Assembly: GCF_008831285.2 (NCBI RefSeq)
Contig: NC_045138.2
Coordinates: 3,574,143 to 3,638,142, forward strand
Direction: 5' to 3'
DNA from: Nymphaea colorata
Lineage: Eukaryota; Streptophyta; Magnoliopsida; Nymphaeales; Nymphaeaceae
Length of the DNA stretch: 64,000 bases
The position numbers and the translations under genes are program-made. The notes beneath the pieces were generated by a model. That model saw only the letters and a program-made list of their open reading frames with translations. It was not told where the DNA came from and did no database searches. Below are positions 37,901-49,286 of this stretch, in pieces. The first letter of the stretch is position 1. Each line of letters opens with the position of its first letter.

Positions 37901-40900
37901 CTCCATAAACACCTAACATGTTTTCCAAAATGGTTAAGGTGGTCTAATGGTTCAAACAAGATGTTATGAGTACACGTCCCTGCCTTACCATTCCTATGTG
38001 GTTTTAAATGACAACTGAAATGGGAAAATTTTTCTAATGCACAAGCTTCGTTTCGGCTCACAACCAAGTGAAGCTTCAGTTCCAGCAATGGTAGGCCCAA
38101 GCTTGAGAAATGAAGTGCCAGCTTAAGGTAAGTACTGTTAGCAATGAGTCAATCTGGAAGTTGGAACAGCCCATGCTTGGGCCTAGCCTCAGCTTTTATG
38201 CATTCTTGCAATGTGATTTGAGTATGTAATTTCCAATGTAAATCTACAAGTATAACATACCTGCAGGCTGTACTCACGAAGTTCTTCATCAACTTCTGAT
38301 GCATTTTTACAGTAACCAATCAACAGCGGAATGCAGTCACTTAGATGGGGTCCAAATCGATATCCAACTGATCGACTGTACCACCAAAAAATTGATGATC
38401 TTACAATACAATTCCAAAGTTTTCCAAAAGATATTTAACAATAGAATGTTGCAAGCCAATTATAGAAGCATGCCAGAGGCCCTAGGAATATTGAGACACC
38501 AACAGTAGGAGCTTGAGCACATTCAGAGGAACAAATTCCACATACTAAAACCTCCCACTAAAAATTAGGTTCCAATGAAATGATATGGCAATATAGATAT
38601 AAAAGTTTCAATGAATTTAATCTTTTGGAACAAGAATGGTCATGATCCATGTTTATTACCACAATCATCAGTCATGGAGTTACCTCAAAGCCCCAATCAT
38701 TTGAATGTTTGTACGTGTCATTTCAGGTTTTAAACCCTTATTTTGTAAAAGGTGAACAACTTCTATAGTAGCCTTTGCCAATAAATCATCTGACAAACTT
38801 GAAGCAAGGGAGGCTGCATGGCAAAAGCAAGGATAAGTGGTCTCTCATATATAAAGATACATAGTACCATATTTTGGAAAACAAATACAAAACAAGTAAA
38901 CTGTGAACAAGAAAACAAGTCGACTGCGACTTTTTTTGTTTCTTGCTGCATCTTAAAATTCGATTACCTAGGCAGGAAATAGATTTCTTTCTGACACTTG
39001 CTTGACTAGCACCCAATTGCGACAGCAGAGAAGCTAAGAGCGTCTGGTGATCTGATGCCATCAAATTACCAAACCTATGAAGAACATCACATAATATATC
39101 GAGACACTCGCATTTAATCTCTGTACTCATTCCCTGCAGATATTCACAGGAAAAAGAAAAATAAATAGAAATCAAGATCTTCAGGAAGATTTCAGTGCAT
39201 TTATATCTCTAATGGCATCAAACACCTGTTACACGCAGCAATTTCTCTTCAAGTTCTTATATTTCTTTACAATTGTGAGAAAACTAAAACCGAAGAGCAA
39301 ACTATGTCCTGCATCTGTACATAGACGACATAACACTGTTCAAGACTTGAAGTAAATAAATTTAACAGGCCAAGAATATCATATACCATTGTCTCCAGAA
39401 CAATGATACACCTCACAGATATCTGGCTTCTAAACTAAAAAGAGTAAATTCCACTTGTGGAGCATCATAGCACTACTAAAAGAATATTAATGAAGGTTAA
39501 AGATCTCATCCTTACTGTGATAAGAAAAACAGTGGACTACCTTGAGTAACTTCTCTTTTTTTTTTTTCTGATGAATGGGTTTCTTAATCAAATTTTGCAT
39601 TCCTGTAAACAAGTGTGGAAAGAAGATAACCTTACAATCTCCCCAAAGAACCAATTCTCATATGATGATGCAATACAGTAGATTGGCTACTAGCCTTCCT
39701 TTAAAACAGATTGCATGTGTGCACAACCTTGTTATTTCATACTAGCTGCAATTAGAATTTGAGCTACTCATTCTGTTATGTTAGCCTTCTTCCTCACCAA
39801 CTGCATATTTAAGGGGCAGAATCACCAGTTGTAAAACCTTCACTGCAGTAGGGGTGTTTTAATTATTAAACACAAAAGAGAGCTTTTTAAAAACAATCTC
39901 CAGCCTTAGATGAAATTTCCTGGAGAATGGATGTCTCTCTTCCCCAACTTCACCACCTCCTTTCTAGCCTACATTCTATTATACATGGATCATACAGGGT
40001 TCCCAAAACAGTGCATATTAAGCAGCTTTAAACAAAATACTAAATTAGACTAGACAACAGAATCAACTTAACAAAAGATACAACGGTAACTCTATTTCAT
40101 AAGACAAACAAGAAACTAACTATTCGACTATTTTAAATTAAAATAAATATTTATGACAGCTCAAACTGCTAGCCAGCCTAGAGTGGAATTACAACTACAT
40201 TGTTTTGACTAACCACTTGACCATTTTAAATTTTTAATTCATGTACCCATAATCTAGTTATTTCATATTAGCTGCAATTAGAATTAGAACTACTTTATAA
40301 TCTGTTAGCCTTTTCGAGCATTATCTGCATATTTAGGGGCAGAATTGACAATTGTAACCATTGTCACAAATATCGTTTTGGCCCTTTTGGGGTATTAAAC
40401 GGCAAGGTTGTTCTTGGGTATAATTACAATGTGATAGAGTTGTTTTTCTTGGGTATAATATGACACAGTTGTTTTTCTCGGGAAATCTCAAGCAAGTTTT
40501 CTAAGAAAAATGCATCCTAAAAATAACATGTGAAAAGTGTGAAAATAAAAAACTGGTAACTAAAAATGTAAAAATCCATATTTTCTCATTTTTTTCATTT
40601 TCACGCTTTTTCAAAAAAAAAAGTGTTTTTCCCCCATTTTTTGGCTGATCTGTTTTTTAACATTTTTTCAGAATAAAATGTGTTTTCTATGACACTGGTT
40701 GTAACAGAATAGACAGCTTTTGGAACAAAATCGCCAGTTTTATTTGAGATCTATGTCACACAAGTGCATGGTGCAGATGCACAGGGGGGGGGGGGGGTGT
40801 CTGTTATAAAATTGTCCACAAACTACAAATTAGCAATTAATAAGATATAATTTTATTTATCAACGAATCAATGAAAAAAAAAAAACAAATTGTCTATTGA

Positions 40901-43900
40901 TCTGTTCACGCACCTGCACTCAAGTAGTCTTGACTCAGTGCAGCATTTTTTGAAGAGTGCATGTTACTCAAATTGAAAATTTTATGGAGAATGGTTTTCT
41001 CTCTCCCAAATTCAGTGTTTTAACCGGTTTGATCTTAAAAAGCCAGTGAACAGTGGTTTTCTTCTATGTAGGGTCTTCCCCCTTTCATTCTCCTAGCTTC
41101 GAGCTAAGTATATTCGTTGGCATAAGAATACCAACGGCTACAAAAAGATCCATATACCAAGTCATGAGCAATGAATCTGTCAAGGTCAACGTACATATCA
41201 GCAGGTGCAAGCCAGGACCTAGGTGACCATAGTGAGAGAAAGAGAAGAGGGTGGAGCGAATCTGGAACGATTGCCTCAGTTTGGATTGTTTTCTGCAACT
41301 CAGGAACAAGAAGTTGGAATCACTAATTGCATATCAACATGTTCTTTTCTAGGCTTCTAGCCTATGTTCTCTTTGCCAAAACAATGCCTAGTTAACAACT
41401 CAACAAGCAAACTTTAGACAAGGCATAGGAAAACACAAAGAAACAACTATACTTCAGTTCATAAGGCAAAAAAAAAAAAAAACAAAAAAAACAAATGTTT
41501 GACCATTTTAAACTGAAGTAAATATCTAAGAAGACTAGAACAGCTAGGCCAAGCTAGAGTAGATGATCGTTTACATTATATATGGAACACAAAACATTCA
41601 GATTGAATAAGAGAAGCAGAGGGAATTGCCTATAATCAAATTCCAGCAATATCATTTCCACAGGTGTCCCAGATGTGCACACAAGGCAAACAAAAAAAAT
41701 GATCACTGGCAAAGAAATGATTCCATCTAAAGACGTATCTTGCAGAACTTACTCGACATGCACATTAAAGAAGTTTCAAACTAAAAGGCCAGAACAAATA
41801 CTCTTGCACAAACAGAAAAAAACGAAACTTAGCACGAACTTGTCACGAGAATAAAGATAAATATTGCTTACAGGACTTGTAATTCCTTTTACTAGTTGAG
41901 GAGACAAAGTCACAATAACACGTTGAGCAACACTCATGTTGCTGACTTCAGCAACAATTGTTTTCAGTGCAATACTTGCAACATCGCGATGCTGATCTTT
42001 CCCATGCAGTAGTCTGCTACACAACTTATCTACCATTTCCAGAACCCTGTCTTCACTTACTTTCTTCACCAATGGTGCCAAACTGCAAAATAGGGAGTAT
42101 AGTCATAAGAAAGAGGGGGACAAAAAAGGCTATGTATCACACTGTTGAGAATATGCATTCGTGGCATCGCAGGTAATTGACCTAGATCTGTGCATCCCTA
42201 TAACTTTAATCAATTAGTTTTTCATAAATGTGGCCAAATACATCCATGGTTTAACTGCACAAAGTGGCACTTTCTCTTGAGTGCAAAGGCAATCCATGAA
42301 ACCATACAGGATATCATACTGGAACATCAAAAGATTCAAATAGGTACATTTCCAAGATCATTTCCCTAAGGTATTGCCCTCCAATATGCTGCAGCTTCCA
42401 GATCTTTGATATGCAATCTTACAGACTAATGGGAGCACAATTACAAAAGCAAATACTAGTGATTTATCTTCATCAGCAACCTCGACAAGAATTTCCTGGA
42501 TACACAATAAGGTTCAAACTCTCACTAGAAGATGATTAATTTGTTCAGATAATTTTGAACGAGACACAGACTTCATAAAACACAGTTTCTTATATTGTAA
42601 CTAATCCTAAAAAAATTGTTATTTACCTTTTCAAAGGATACTAACATTGTCCTAAGCAAAACTGCTTCCACTCACCAGATGATGAAAGAATTTGTCAAAA
42701 TGACAATCATAGTAAATAAACAATCAACCGTAAAAAGCTATCTCTCAGAACATGTATGTTGCTCCATGAGCTCCCTCAAGTCAAATTGCAAAACCTGAGG
42801 TAAAGTACTCCATGGAGCTCACACAGCACAAGTCAAATTTCAAAAGATTACAACTCAATTGAGCAAACACAATTTAAATCAACCCTTGAAATAGATATTG
42901 TACTCAATTATGAATTTACGACTAAGGTTGAGAACCATGATTCCCTAGCTTATTCAACTTAATTCACATTACGAATCATTCTTGACATAGGTCCAACAGT
43001 GCAAACAGGAATATCTTCCCCCATTTTTCTGCATCTTATCTCTTTTTACTTTTTTCTTACTTAGCACACATGCCAAAATGAACTTTTACCATGTCATCCT
43101 GGAAGATGTAAAAGCCACGGAGGACCGAAAGCACAGTCTAAGACTCTAAGTTAATAAGAGATAATCAGCATAGAAAGCCTCCCACTGAAAACCACCACAG
43201 ACAAATCCTATCCAAGTTCTGTGTGGCCAACTGAGCTCTACATCATTCACTATCAACACATGTTATAGCAAAATGACCCAGTTTAACGATCAACTCTATG
43301 AAGAGGCATTAGGTGACCCAACTCTTGTTTCAGTAATGATGTTTTCTATAATCTGTATCAACCATCAGAATGAAGAAAGAGGCTCCACAGTCTCGTTGCC
43401 GATGGAGTATCAAAAGTACAACTCTCCAAAGAAATGGACACGATCATTTGTTATTTGCTCAAAGATAATAATGGAAAAAAGTAGATATATGAAATATATG
43501 CTTTAGCAACGTAACTGCAGCTGTAGGATCAAACTTTCTTTAGTTGCTTATCATACTAATAGAAGCAAGGGCACCAATAATTGATCCCATGCAGCTTCAA
43601 TCTTCAAATACCACTGATGGCATATTTGCCGCCAAACCATCACTACATAGTCACATGTAAATGTCGCTTGTTCCTAGATATTTATTATCTAACCAATAAA
43701 ATAAGCTATCATACTTCAACTCTGCTGCATAAAGAACCCGACATGCCATGGCCCTGTTCTGGACGAGGAAATTAGCAATGTTTGTAAGATTGAAAACCCT
43801 GCTAACGGCCACTCAGTGTAAGCACGAAAAGCAGGCATCAGTGGAACTAAGCTCCATTTTGCACCACACCAGATGCAAAGAGACACTATATACAGCTCAT

Positions 43901-44318
43901 GCAACTTAAAATGTATTGAGAAGAAACGAACCATTTGACAGCTAATCCAGAAACATCGCCAGCAGCATCATCAAGTTGCTGGAGCACAGTATTTGATAAT
44001 TTGATCTCCAAGTCGCTTTCAACTTTAAAGCTTTCCTTGCTAAGCTCATTAAGCAGATCAGATGTTGCCATGTATCTATAATCTTTGTCCTTTCCGGTCA
44101 TCTGCAAACACGTAAGCAAGTCAGGTTTTCAAGTCACGGACAAGGAAACGCAATTGGAAAGTTGATCATTCGATAATAACTCCAAAACTAAAACCGAGGA
44201 ATACAGACACTGGTTATGGATGTGAACATGAAAAAAAAAAATTCAAGGCGAGCATTTCATAGTTTGTGCAAGCTAATTGTACCTTCTCCAAAATATTTGT
44301 GATGGTCACGCTCGCCAT
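23910..44318 (-). CDS. CAND1: CAND1, cullin-associated NEDD8-dissociated protein 1 (28 exons, 1221 aa)
   Basis: Coding exons in order: 44283-44318, 43932-44101, 41872-42082, 38968-39133, 38684-38813, 38261-38375, 37458-37615, 37234-37357, 36897-36947, 36722-36804, 33255-33339, 33082-33183, 32873-32971, 31672-31782, 31508-31591, 31297-31437, 29998-30090, 29774-29895, 29539-29701, 29221-29460, 27740-27988, 27474-27659, 27100-27246, 26877-26993, 26632-26800, 24786-24863, 24374-24512 and 23910-24006. Phases are consistent throughout and total 3666 nt. The protein is an all-HEAT-repeat solenoid of the family's usual length (about 1220 aa). It starts [20 protein letters not shown], has an acidic loop at ~312-345 and ends [15 protein letters not shown]1 wraps un-neddylated cullin-RBX1 and exchanges substrate receptors of SCF ligases; in Arabidopsis it is needed for auxin responses. 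Introns 8 and 10 have GC donors. Confidence 0.95.
31869..31898. repeat. (TA)15 microsatellite in CAND1 intron 13
   Basis: A perfect TA tract between the exons at 31672-31782 and 32873-32971. Confidence 0.95.
34969..35930. mobile_element. hAT-like non-autonomous insertion in CAND1 intron 10
   Basis: A 962-bp block starts CTATGTCATCAC and ends with the reverse complement of CTATGTCACATAGG. The flanks are TGTCTAAG (34961-34968) and TGCCTAAG (35931-35938), an 8-bp target duplication with one change. Behind each end are inverted-repeat-like GGTAYGSY...GGGTATG words, such as ACGGGTATGC on the left and CGGGTATGGGG on the right strand reversed. It contains no transposase frame. The 8-bp duplication suggests hAT; the TIR sequence itself is not diagnostic to me. 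Confidence 0.65.
39730..41570. repeat. Degenerate duplicated blocks inside CAND1 intron 3
   Basis: A block of about 105 bp at 39730-39835 (TAGCTGCAATTAGAATT, then CTGCATATTTA(A)GGGGCAGAAT) recurs at 40256-40360. A second set of words at 39900-40200 (GGAGAATGG, TTCTAGCCTA, 'cataagacaaacaa', CTAGCCAGCCTAGAGT) recurs diverged at 40985-41560. Intron 3 (2.8 kb) therefore grew partly by internal duplication. Confidence 0.6.
40784..40797. repeat. G14 homopolymer in CAND1 intron 3
   Basis: Fourteen G in a row between ACACA and TGTCTG, unusual in this AT-rich intron. It is a likely assembly or length-variable site. Confidence 0.9.
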
Positions 44319-45500
44319 TTCTAGAACTCTGGATATCGAAAGGGTTAATTGTGGGATCTGTAAAGATGTGGAGCCTTCCCAAGCACGCGCTTTTGGAAAA
44401 AGAGTGGATGCTTCGAATGCAATTCAGAACTGCAACTGAAATGGCAAAGAAATTTGATGTAAATGGGAATTATTGCAGGAGATATGAAATATAGTAACAA
44501 TCAGCCTAGCAATATGCAGAGCACGTTGTCGCACGAAAAGATTGCCCATATCCAAACCACTAACTGTTTCCCTCTAACTATGGCTGTATTCATCGCTTTT
44601 TCTCTCTTTATCCTGTCGGGCTGACGCATGCGATTGCAGATAATGGTAGCCGCCGCGTTACGTAATGACTTGAAGCAAGCTATTGGGAGTTGCTATTTTT
44701 CCGTGAAAGCAAGCTATGGTTGTTTCGTGCATATCCAAAAATTATAACGGCCGCCAACAGGGGAGGGATATGGAACTGCATCGCCAATGGTAAGAACGCA
44801 CCAGAAGGTCAAAGAGAGCATCACTGACGATCAAGATGCGAAAACCTCCCCTCCCAAGAAAACAAAGAAAATGGGGCGAAAAAACACAATGGCGGTTGGG
44901 TTTCCGACCCAGATGTATTTTTCAACTGATGCCCTGCGAACTAGGTAAACCTTCATCAGCACCGTAATTTCCAAACAAGAATCTAAAGTAGCCCCCCCGT
45001 CGCCACTACGACGGATCAACAAACCCTCCGGAGCGCTGCTCAGCAATCAACAAATTCGTCGAGACGAAACGATCAAAGAAGAGTGCAAAGCAAACACAAG
45101 ACAAGCAGCCGAATATCAATGCAGAGCAGGACCGGCTAACGGCGGGAGGGAACTAACATGGGTCTATTCCTAGAAGAACTCCGCAAGCAACAGAGAGAGA
45201 TGATTATCTCCGGATGAGGCCGCACTATCCCTGCGGAAGGAGAGAAAGGAGGAGGCGATGGCGGAGGAAGAGGGAGACGGTGGAGAAGACAAAGCAGATC
45301 GAGCAGGAGAGAGAGAAAGAAGAAGCGGAACCTGTGAGAGAAGAGGAGTTCGCCTCGAGAGAGAGAGAGAGAGAGGGAGAGTCTGTGTTTGTGTGCTCGA
45401 GCAAAGCAATAGAAGGCGAAACGAGGGAGACGGGTCTGTGGGGTTGGGTGGGGACGAAGGGGTGCGCATAAATGGGCGAGGGGCTAGTGGACACAGGAGG
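44319..45500 (-). promoter_or_regulatory. CAND1 leader and promoter region
   Basis: Upstream of the CAND1 ATG there is a possible 5' UTR acceptor (GCCATTTCAG near 44438). Farther up, a pyrimidine-rich stretch on the gene strand (GA-rich on plus, 45180-45440) resembles a plant transcription start region. No TATA box is obvious. The open frames in this stretch are low complexity (Ser/Pro/Leu) and are treated as noncoding. Confidence 0.45.
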
Positions 45501-45747
45501 AGCGGGTCAGTGTGAAGTGTGAGCATCCGACCGAGCAGTCCGGTTTTGGACCCGAAAACAACTCTACCCTACCCTATACTTCACCCAGACCCGGGGGAAT
45601 GGCGGGGCAGTTCGGGTTGCCGGCCTGTTATCCGGTCGACTTGGGTGGGTCTGGGCCGGCAGCTGGCTTATTGGGATCTTTTGTGGATTGGAATCCATCT
45701 CATTTCATTTTATTAGCCTTTTAAGGGGTTAGAGTCGAAGATGTTAG

Positions 45748-45830
45748 TTGGTATAGTGGTATGAGAGTCAGTTCACGCTTGGACCTAAGGTCCCACATGC
45801 GCAGGTGCATTAAGGGGACTGAATTGTAAT
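45748..45830 (+). mobile_element. Possible tRNA-like head of a SINE or retroelement
   Basis: TTAGTTGGTATAGTGG resembles a tRNA D-arm/A-box. It is followed at about the right spacing by GGACCTAAGGTCCCAC, which is only a weak B-box. The sequence after it contains CTTATAAAAGAGG (about 45880) and CCTATAAATGG (about 45990), which could be retroelement promoters. I cannot define ends. Confidence 0.3.
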
Positions 45831-47042
45831 ACTTTAAAATTTTAGTTTGTATTGAATATTATGAGAGATTTTCAAAGGCTTATAAAAGAGGTTATTAATT
45901 AGATGGTTGTCCTGATTCTTATAACCTTTTTGAGGTTGAAGCTGAAACTGTTAGGAAACGAGTTGGAATCCGTTGAACTAAAGGCCCTACCCTATAAATG
46001 GATCGAGTTGTTATACCATCACCAATGAAATATTCTTTCAAACAGATCAAAGGGAAATTAGGTATTTCAAGTTTCTCTTCTTCTGCAGAGTTAACATCCT
46101 ACTTTGAAAAAATTAGTCTCCTATCTAAGATTGATAAAAATTTTAATCGATTGAGACTAAATTCAAATGGGTGTTCATCTTGTTTAGCTTGTAAAGATGC
46201 AGATGATTTATACATAGCACATGCATTGCAACTAGTGATAAGGTGAAAACACCAAGAGACGTCAGTGGTGTGCATTGTTAATCATCTATCATGATCCAAG
46301 CTTTCATGCACAAACATTCCTGCTTGCTCATCTCGCCCTGCTAAGATCGCCAAGAATTAACAAGAACCAAAGCAATTGGGACAAGATTTGAACTAGAAGC
46401 AGAACCAGATATTCCAAATAAGAGAGGCGTTGATGCTGTCATTGGTGAAATCAAGGAAGGAAATGTTAGAAGGCAACAAGTTAAAAGGGTCTCAACCCTG
46501 TCACTTCATACATTCTCCGAGCTTCTTCTCTGTGTTGTTATTGTGAAGCTTGGTGGTCCCGTTCACCTTTATCATAAAAGAAATGACTCGCTTTTTTTCT
46601 AAAGTGTAACACTTTTAGGTATATTCTTACCACTTTAGTTGGGAAAGTGCATGCATCAACTCTATGTAAATACCAACATTTTTTCGTGGTATTGGGATAC
46701 TGCCAATCATTCATGAAATCAAAATGGTTGTTGATGGGCGTGTTTGATAAGAATATTGTGCTCCTAGAGCACATGATTCAATAACACTATGTTTTTGTTT
46801 TAGTAAAACATAATGTGATTGTAGATACTTTTAGATTTATAAATCAAATATATTGTGTGACATTGTTTTCTTAAGCAAATTAAATGTTGTGTTCTGGGGT
46901 CCTAAGTTTGCTATAATAATGTTTTTCTTAATTACCGAATGTGAGGTGTGAGGCTGGCTGAGGGCCCCACACAAGCCAATCAAAAATTTCTTTAAAAGGA
47001 CTCCAAATTACACTATGACTTCAGATTTGTGCTAGTGCTTTT

Positions 47043-47215
47043 CAGGGTTAGAGCCAACCGAATTAAAGTTTCTAAATTTTGACAATGACCTAAATATCAT
47101 TTTTTATAAGACAAGTGAAATTTTCTAAATTTTACATGTAATTTTTTTTTTAAGGGGGCCAAGGCCCGTGCGGGGCCTGCCTTGGCTCGTCCTTAGCCAA
47201 AAAATCTAGTTGATT
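47043..47215 (-). mobile_element. Family A element, copy 3 (reverse orientation)
   Basis: Read on the minus strand it carries the same ordered blocks as the copies at 5140 and 11612: an A-run, ACATGTAAAATTTAG, TTTCACTTGTCTTATAA, TGATATTTAGGTC and AGAAACTTTAATTCGG. Confidence 0.65.
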
Positions 47216-48130
47216 CCGCCACTAAATTTGTCCCACTGTCATCCATCACACATTACACGCAATGATAGCTGAATTGAACCCCACTTTTTGTTCCACGATT
47301 TTGATGTGACAAAATTTTTCAATCTTTCTAACCATTCCAATGAGAAGTATAATCATATATACTTAAAGCTCATTTTAATTACCCACCCATAAAGAGCGGA
47401 TTGGAACCTTATTTTGTTATTAATTAGCAGTTTCGGATTTGAACTCTTAAAATAAGTGGTGGAGACATAAGGTTTTGGCTGAATTTTAGAGCACTTAAAT
47501 ATATGGTAAAATGACTGAGATGCACGATACATTAAAAAAAAAAAAAGGAAAAAGAAAAAGAAAAAGTAGGTGGCTCAGAGGCAGCACTATGTAGAATAAG
47601 CAAATCGATGGGGTCATTTGAAATATAATAAGCCATCGGCAGATGATGCTTGAAATGAAAAACAGTACCTTATTATGTTGGTTGGTTAATTTGCCCCCTT
47701 ATTAGGTTATTTTTGTTCAAGAATTTCAAAAATAGTTCTATATATTTTGATTGAAAATTGAAAAACAAGAAAAAAAATGAAAACTTGTATCGTCCTTGTC
47801 GTATAAGCAAGAGGCCGATCTGCGATTGAAGTCCAGAGAGATGGTAGGCATTTTAATTAAGCTGTGAATGTTTACATCTCCAGAGCTACGAATTTAAGCC
47901 GCGCACGGATACAGCTATATAGATGTTAATGGTAAATTTGGCAACTAAAAAAAGTGATTCTTTGATTATTAAATTTACATACATAAAAAGAACTAAAGAG
48001 CGGAATATAGATATACATAGCTTGTTAGTATCGGTGACAAAGCTAGAAAAATTTTATGAAGGGGCACTTACATGTATATCAAAGTAAATACTAAACAATG
48101 TTAATGTAAAAATGAAAGTAAATTGGGAAG

Positions 48131-48747
48131 TTGGTGTAGGCAACTGCCCACACCAACCTACCTATACGTGGTAAGTTTATATGTATTGTGCATAGAAGAA
48201 AGAAGCAATCGTTTAGGAATTTATAGTGTGGATAGACCTACCGGATTGAGAGGAAACCAAGACCATAAAAAAAAGGCGATATCACAAAGACAGACTTGCA
48301 AATTAACTCTGCTATATCTTATCTATATTGCAACTAAGCCTGCACTCATATTTTACATGAAGAGCACTCATATTTTACATGAAGAGATAAAGTGGTGGAA
48401 GGAAATTGAAAAGAATGCAAAAGCTTCGACACTCGCTGTATTTATCTCTCTATATATTTGGTTTTTGAGCTTATTTTTTACGATTTTAAGTCATATGAGC
48501 ACAATTACATGGGTGGGCCAAGTTCAAGAGGAAAACTTCCACAAATGGATACATGGTCAGGTTTAGGAGTGGACTGGGAACAGTGAGGGAGACAGAAATT
48601 TTGAATTAAGGAGTACTATTTCAAGAGTTATCGTGGTGTAAAGAAATAAGCAAAAAATGAATGACACCCATGTAAAAACAATGGAAAATTGTGAGGCTGG
48701 TGTTGGCAACTGTCCATACCAGCCTATATGTGGTTCCGCTACTGGTC
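48131..48747 (+). mobile_element. Pair of palindrome-ended repeats (family B) in direct orientation
   Basis: Imperfect palindromes at 48131-48157 (TTGGTGTAGGCAACTGCCCA...) and 48694-48724 (GGCTGGTGTTGGCAACTGTC...) are each followed by a CCTA-TA-CGTGG or CCTATATGTGG word. The right one runs into TTCCGCTACTGG. Both are related to the perfect palindrome at 2627-2650. The 563 bp between the palindromes are AT-rich. Confidence 0.5.
48343..48386 (+). repeat. Perfect 22-bp tandem duplication
   Basis: The unit CACTCATATTTTACATGAAG plus AG occurs twice with no spacer. It lies inside a 147-codon frame that shows no other sign of coding. Confidence 0.9.
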
Positions 48748-48798
48748 AGGAAAATCAGCAGTTTTTACACTAGTATACATCCAGATTGAAAATGGCTG

Positions 48799-48833
48799 CA
48801 TTTGGACCACCACGGTGTCTTAGTCCATTTCAA
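48799..48833 (+). mobile_element. SINE body fragment
   Basis: TTGGACCACCACGGTGTCTT, then AGTCCATTTC, matches CTGGACCACCACAGTGTCTT, then AGTCCATTCC, inside the fuller copy at 49012-49041. Confidence 0.5.
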
Positions 48834-48916
48834 TAGTTCTGAAATACTACCAATGTCATACATAAGGTTGGGTTTAATGAACAACTTACAAGAATGAAAG
48901 ATTAATGTTACGCTAA

Positions 48917-49158
48917 GGGGTGGTAGCGTACTGAGCGGCAAGGTGGTCTGGCTTCTTTAAGGACTCAGGTTCGAGACTTAAAGTGGTCACCGGCACAGTG
49001 CGCTCTATCTCTGGACCACCACAGTGTCTTAGTCCATTCCAGTGTGCTTTATTTCTGGACCTGCAAAGGTCCCAAAGCATGCCCAGGGAGGGCCAGCATA
49101 CAGATAAAGGAGCAATGACGGTGGTGGAATGAACCATTCATCCTTTAAAAAAAAAAAT
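48917..49158 (+). mobile_element. tRNA-derived SINE with A-tail
   Basis: The head has an A-box-like TACTGAGCGGCAAGG and, about 35 bases on, the B-box-like GGTTCGAGACT, the internal Pol III promoter arrangement. The body is about 170 bp and ends CATCCTTTAAAAAAAAAAA. A degraded relative of the head is at 12432 and a body fragment is at 48799. No flanking target duplication was identified with confidence. Confidence 0.65.
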
Positions 49159-49245
49159 CTCATTTATGTTTATTAAAGTTTCCCATTTATGGTGCAGTGC
49201 ACAGTTATTTGGATTCCTCCTGCCATTCGTTCATCTGCCGCCATG

Positions 49246-49248
<3 letters not shown>

Positions 49249-49283
<35 letters not shown>
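49249..49283. repeat. (TA)17 microsatellite
   Basis: A perfect TA tract. Confidence 0.95.

Positions 49284-49286
<3 letters not shown>

Noticed and set aside
37925-38010. GGTTAAGGTGGTCTAATGG in CAND1 intron 6 as a tRNA-like or SINE head
   Set aside because: No convincing B-box, no A-tail and no second copy. It is too weak to call.
45170-45526. 118-codon Ser/Pro/Leu-rich minus-strand frame upstream of CAND1
   Set aside because: The composition comes from a pyrimidine-rich leader. The conserved CAND1 start is at 44318 and does not join to it in frame.
48123-48566. 147-codon plus-strand frame
   Set aside because: It begins inside a dispersed palindrome repeat and contains a 22-bp tandem duplication that shifts frame between copies, so coding is unlikely.
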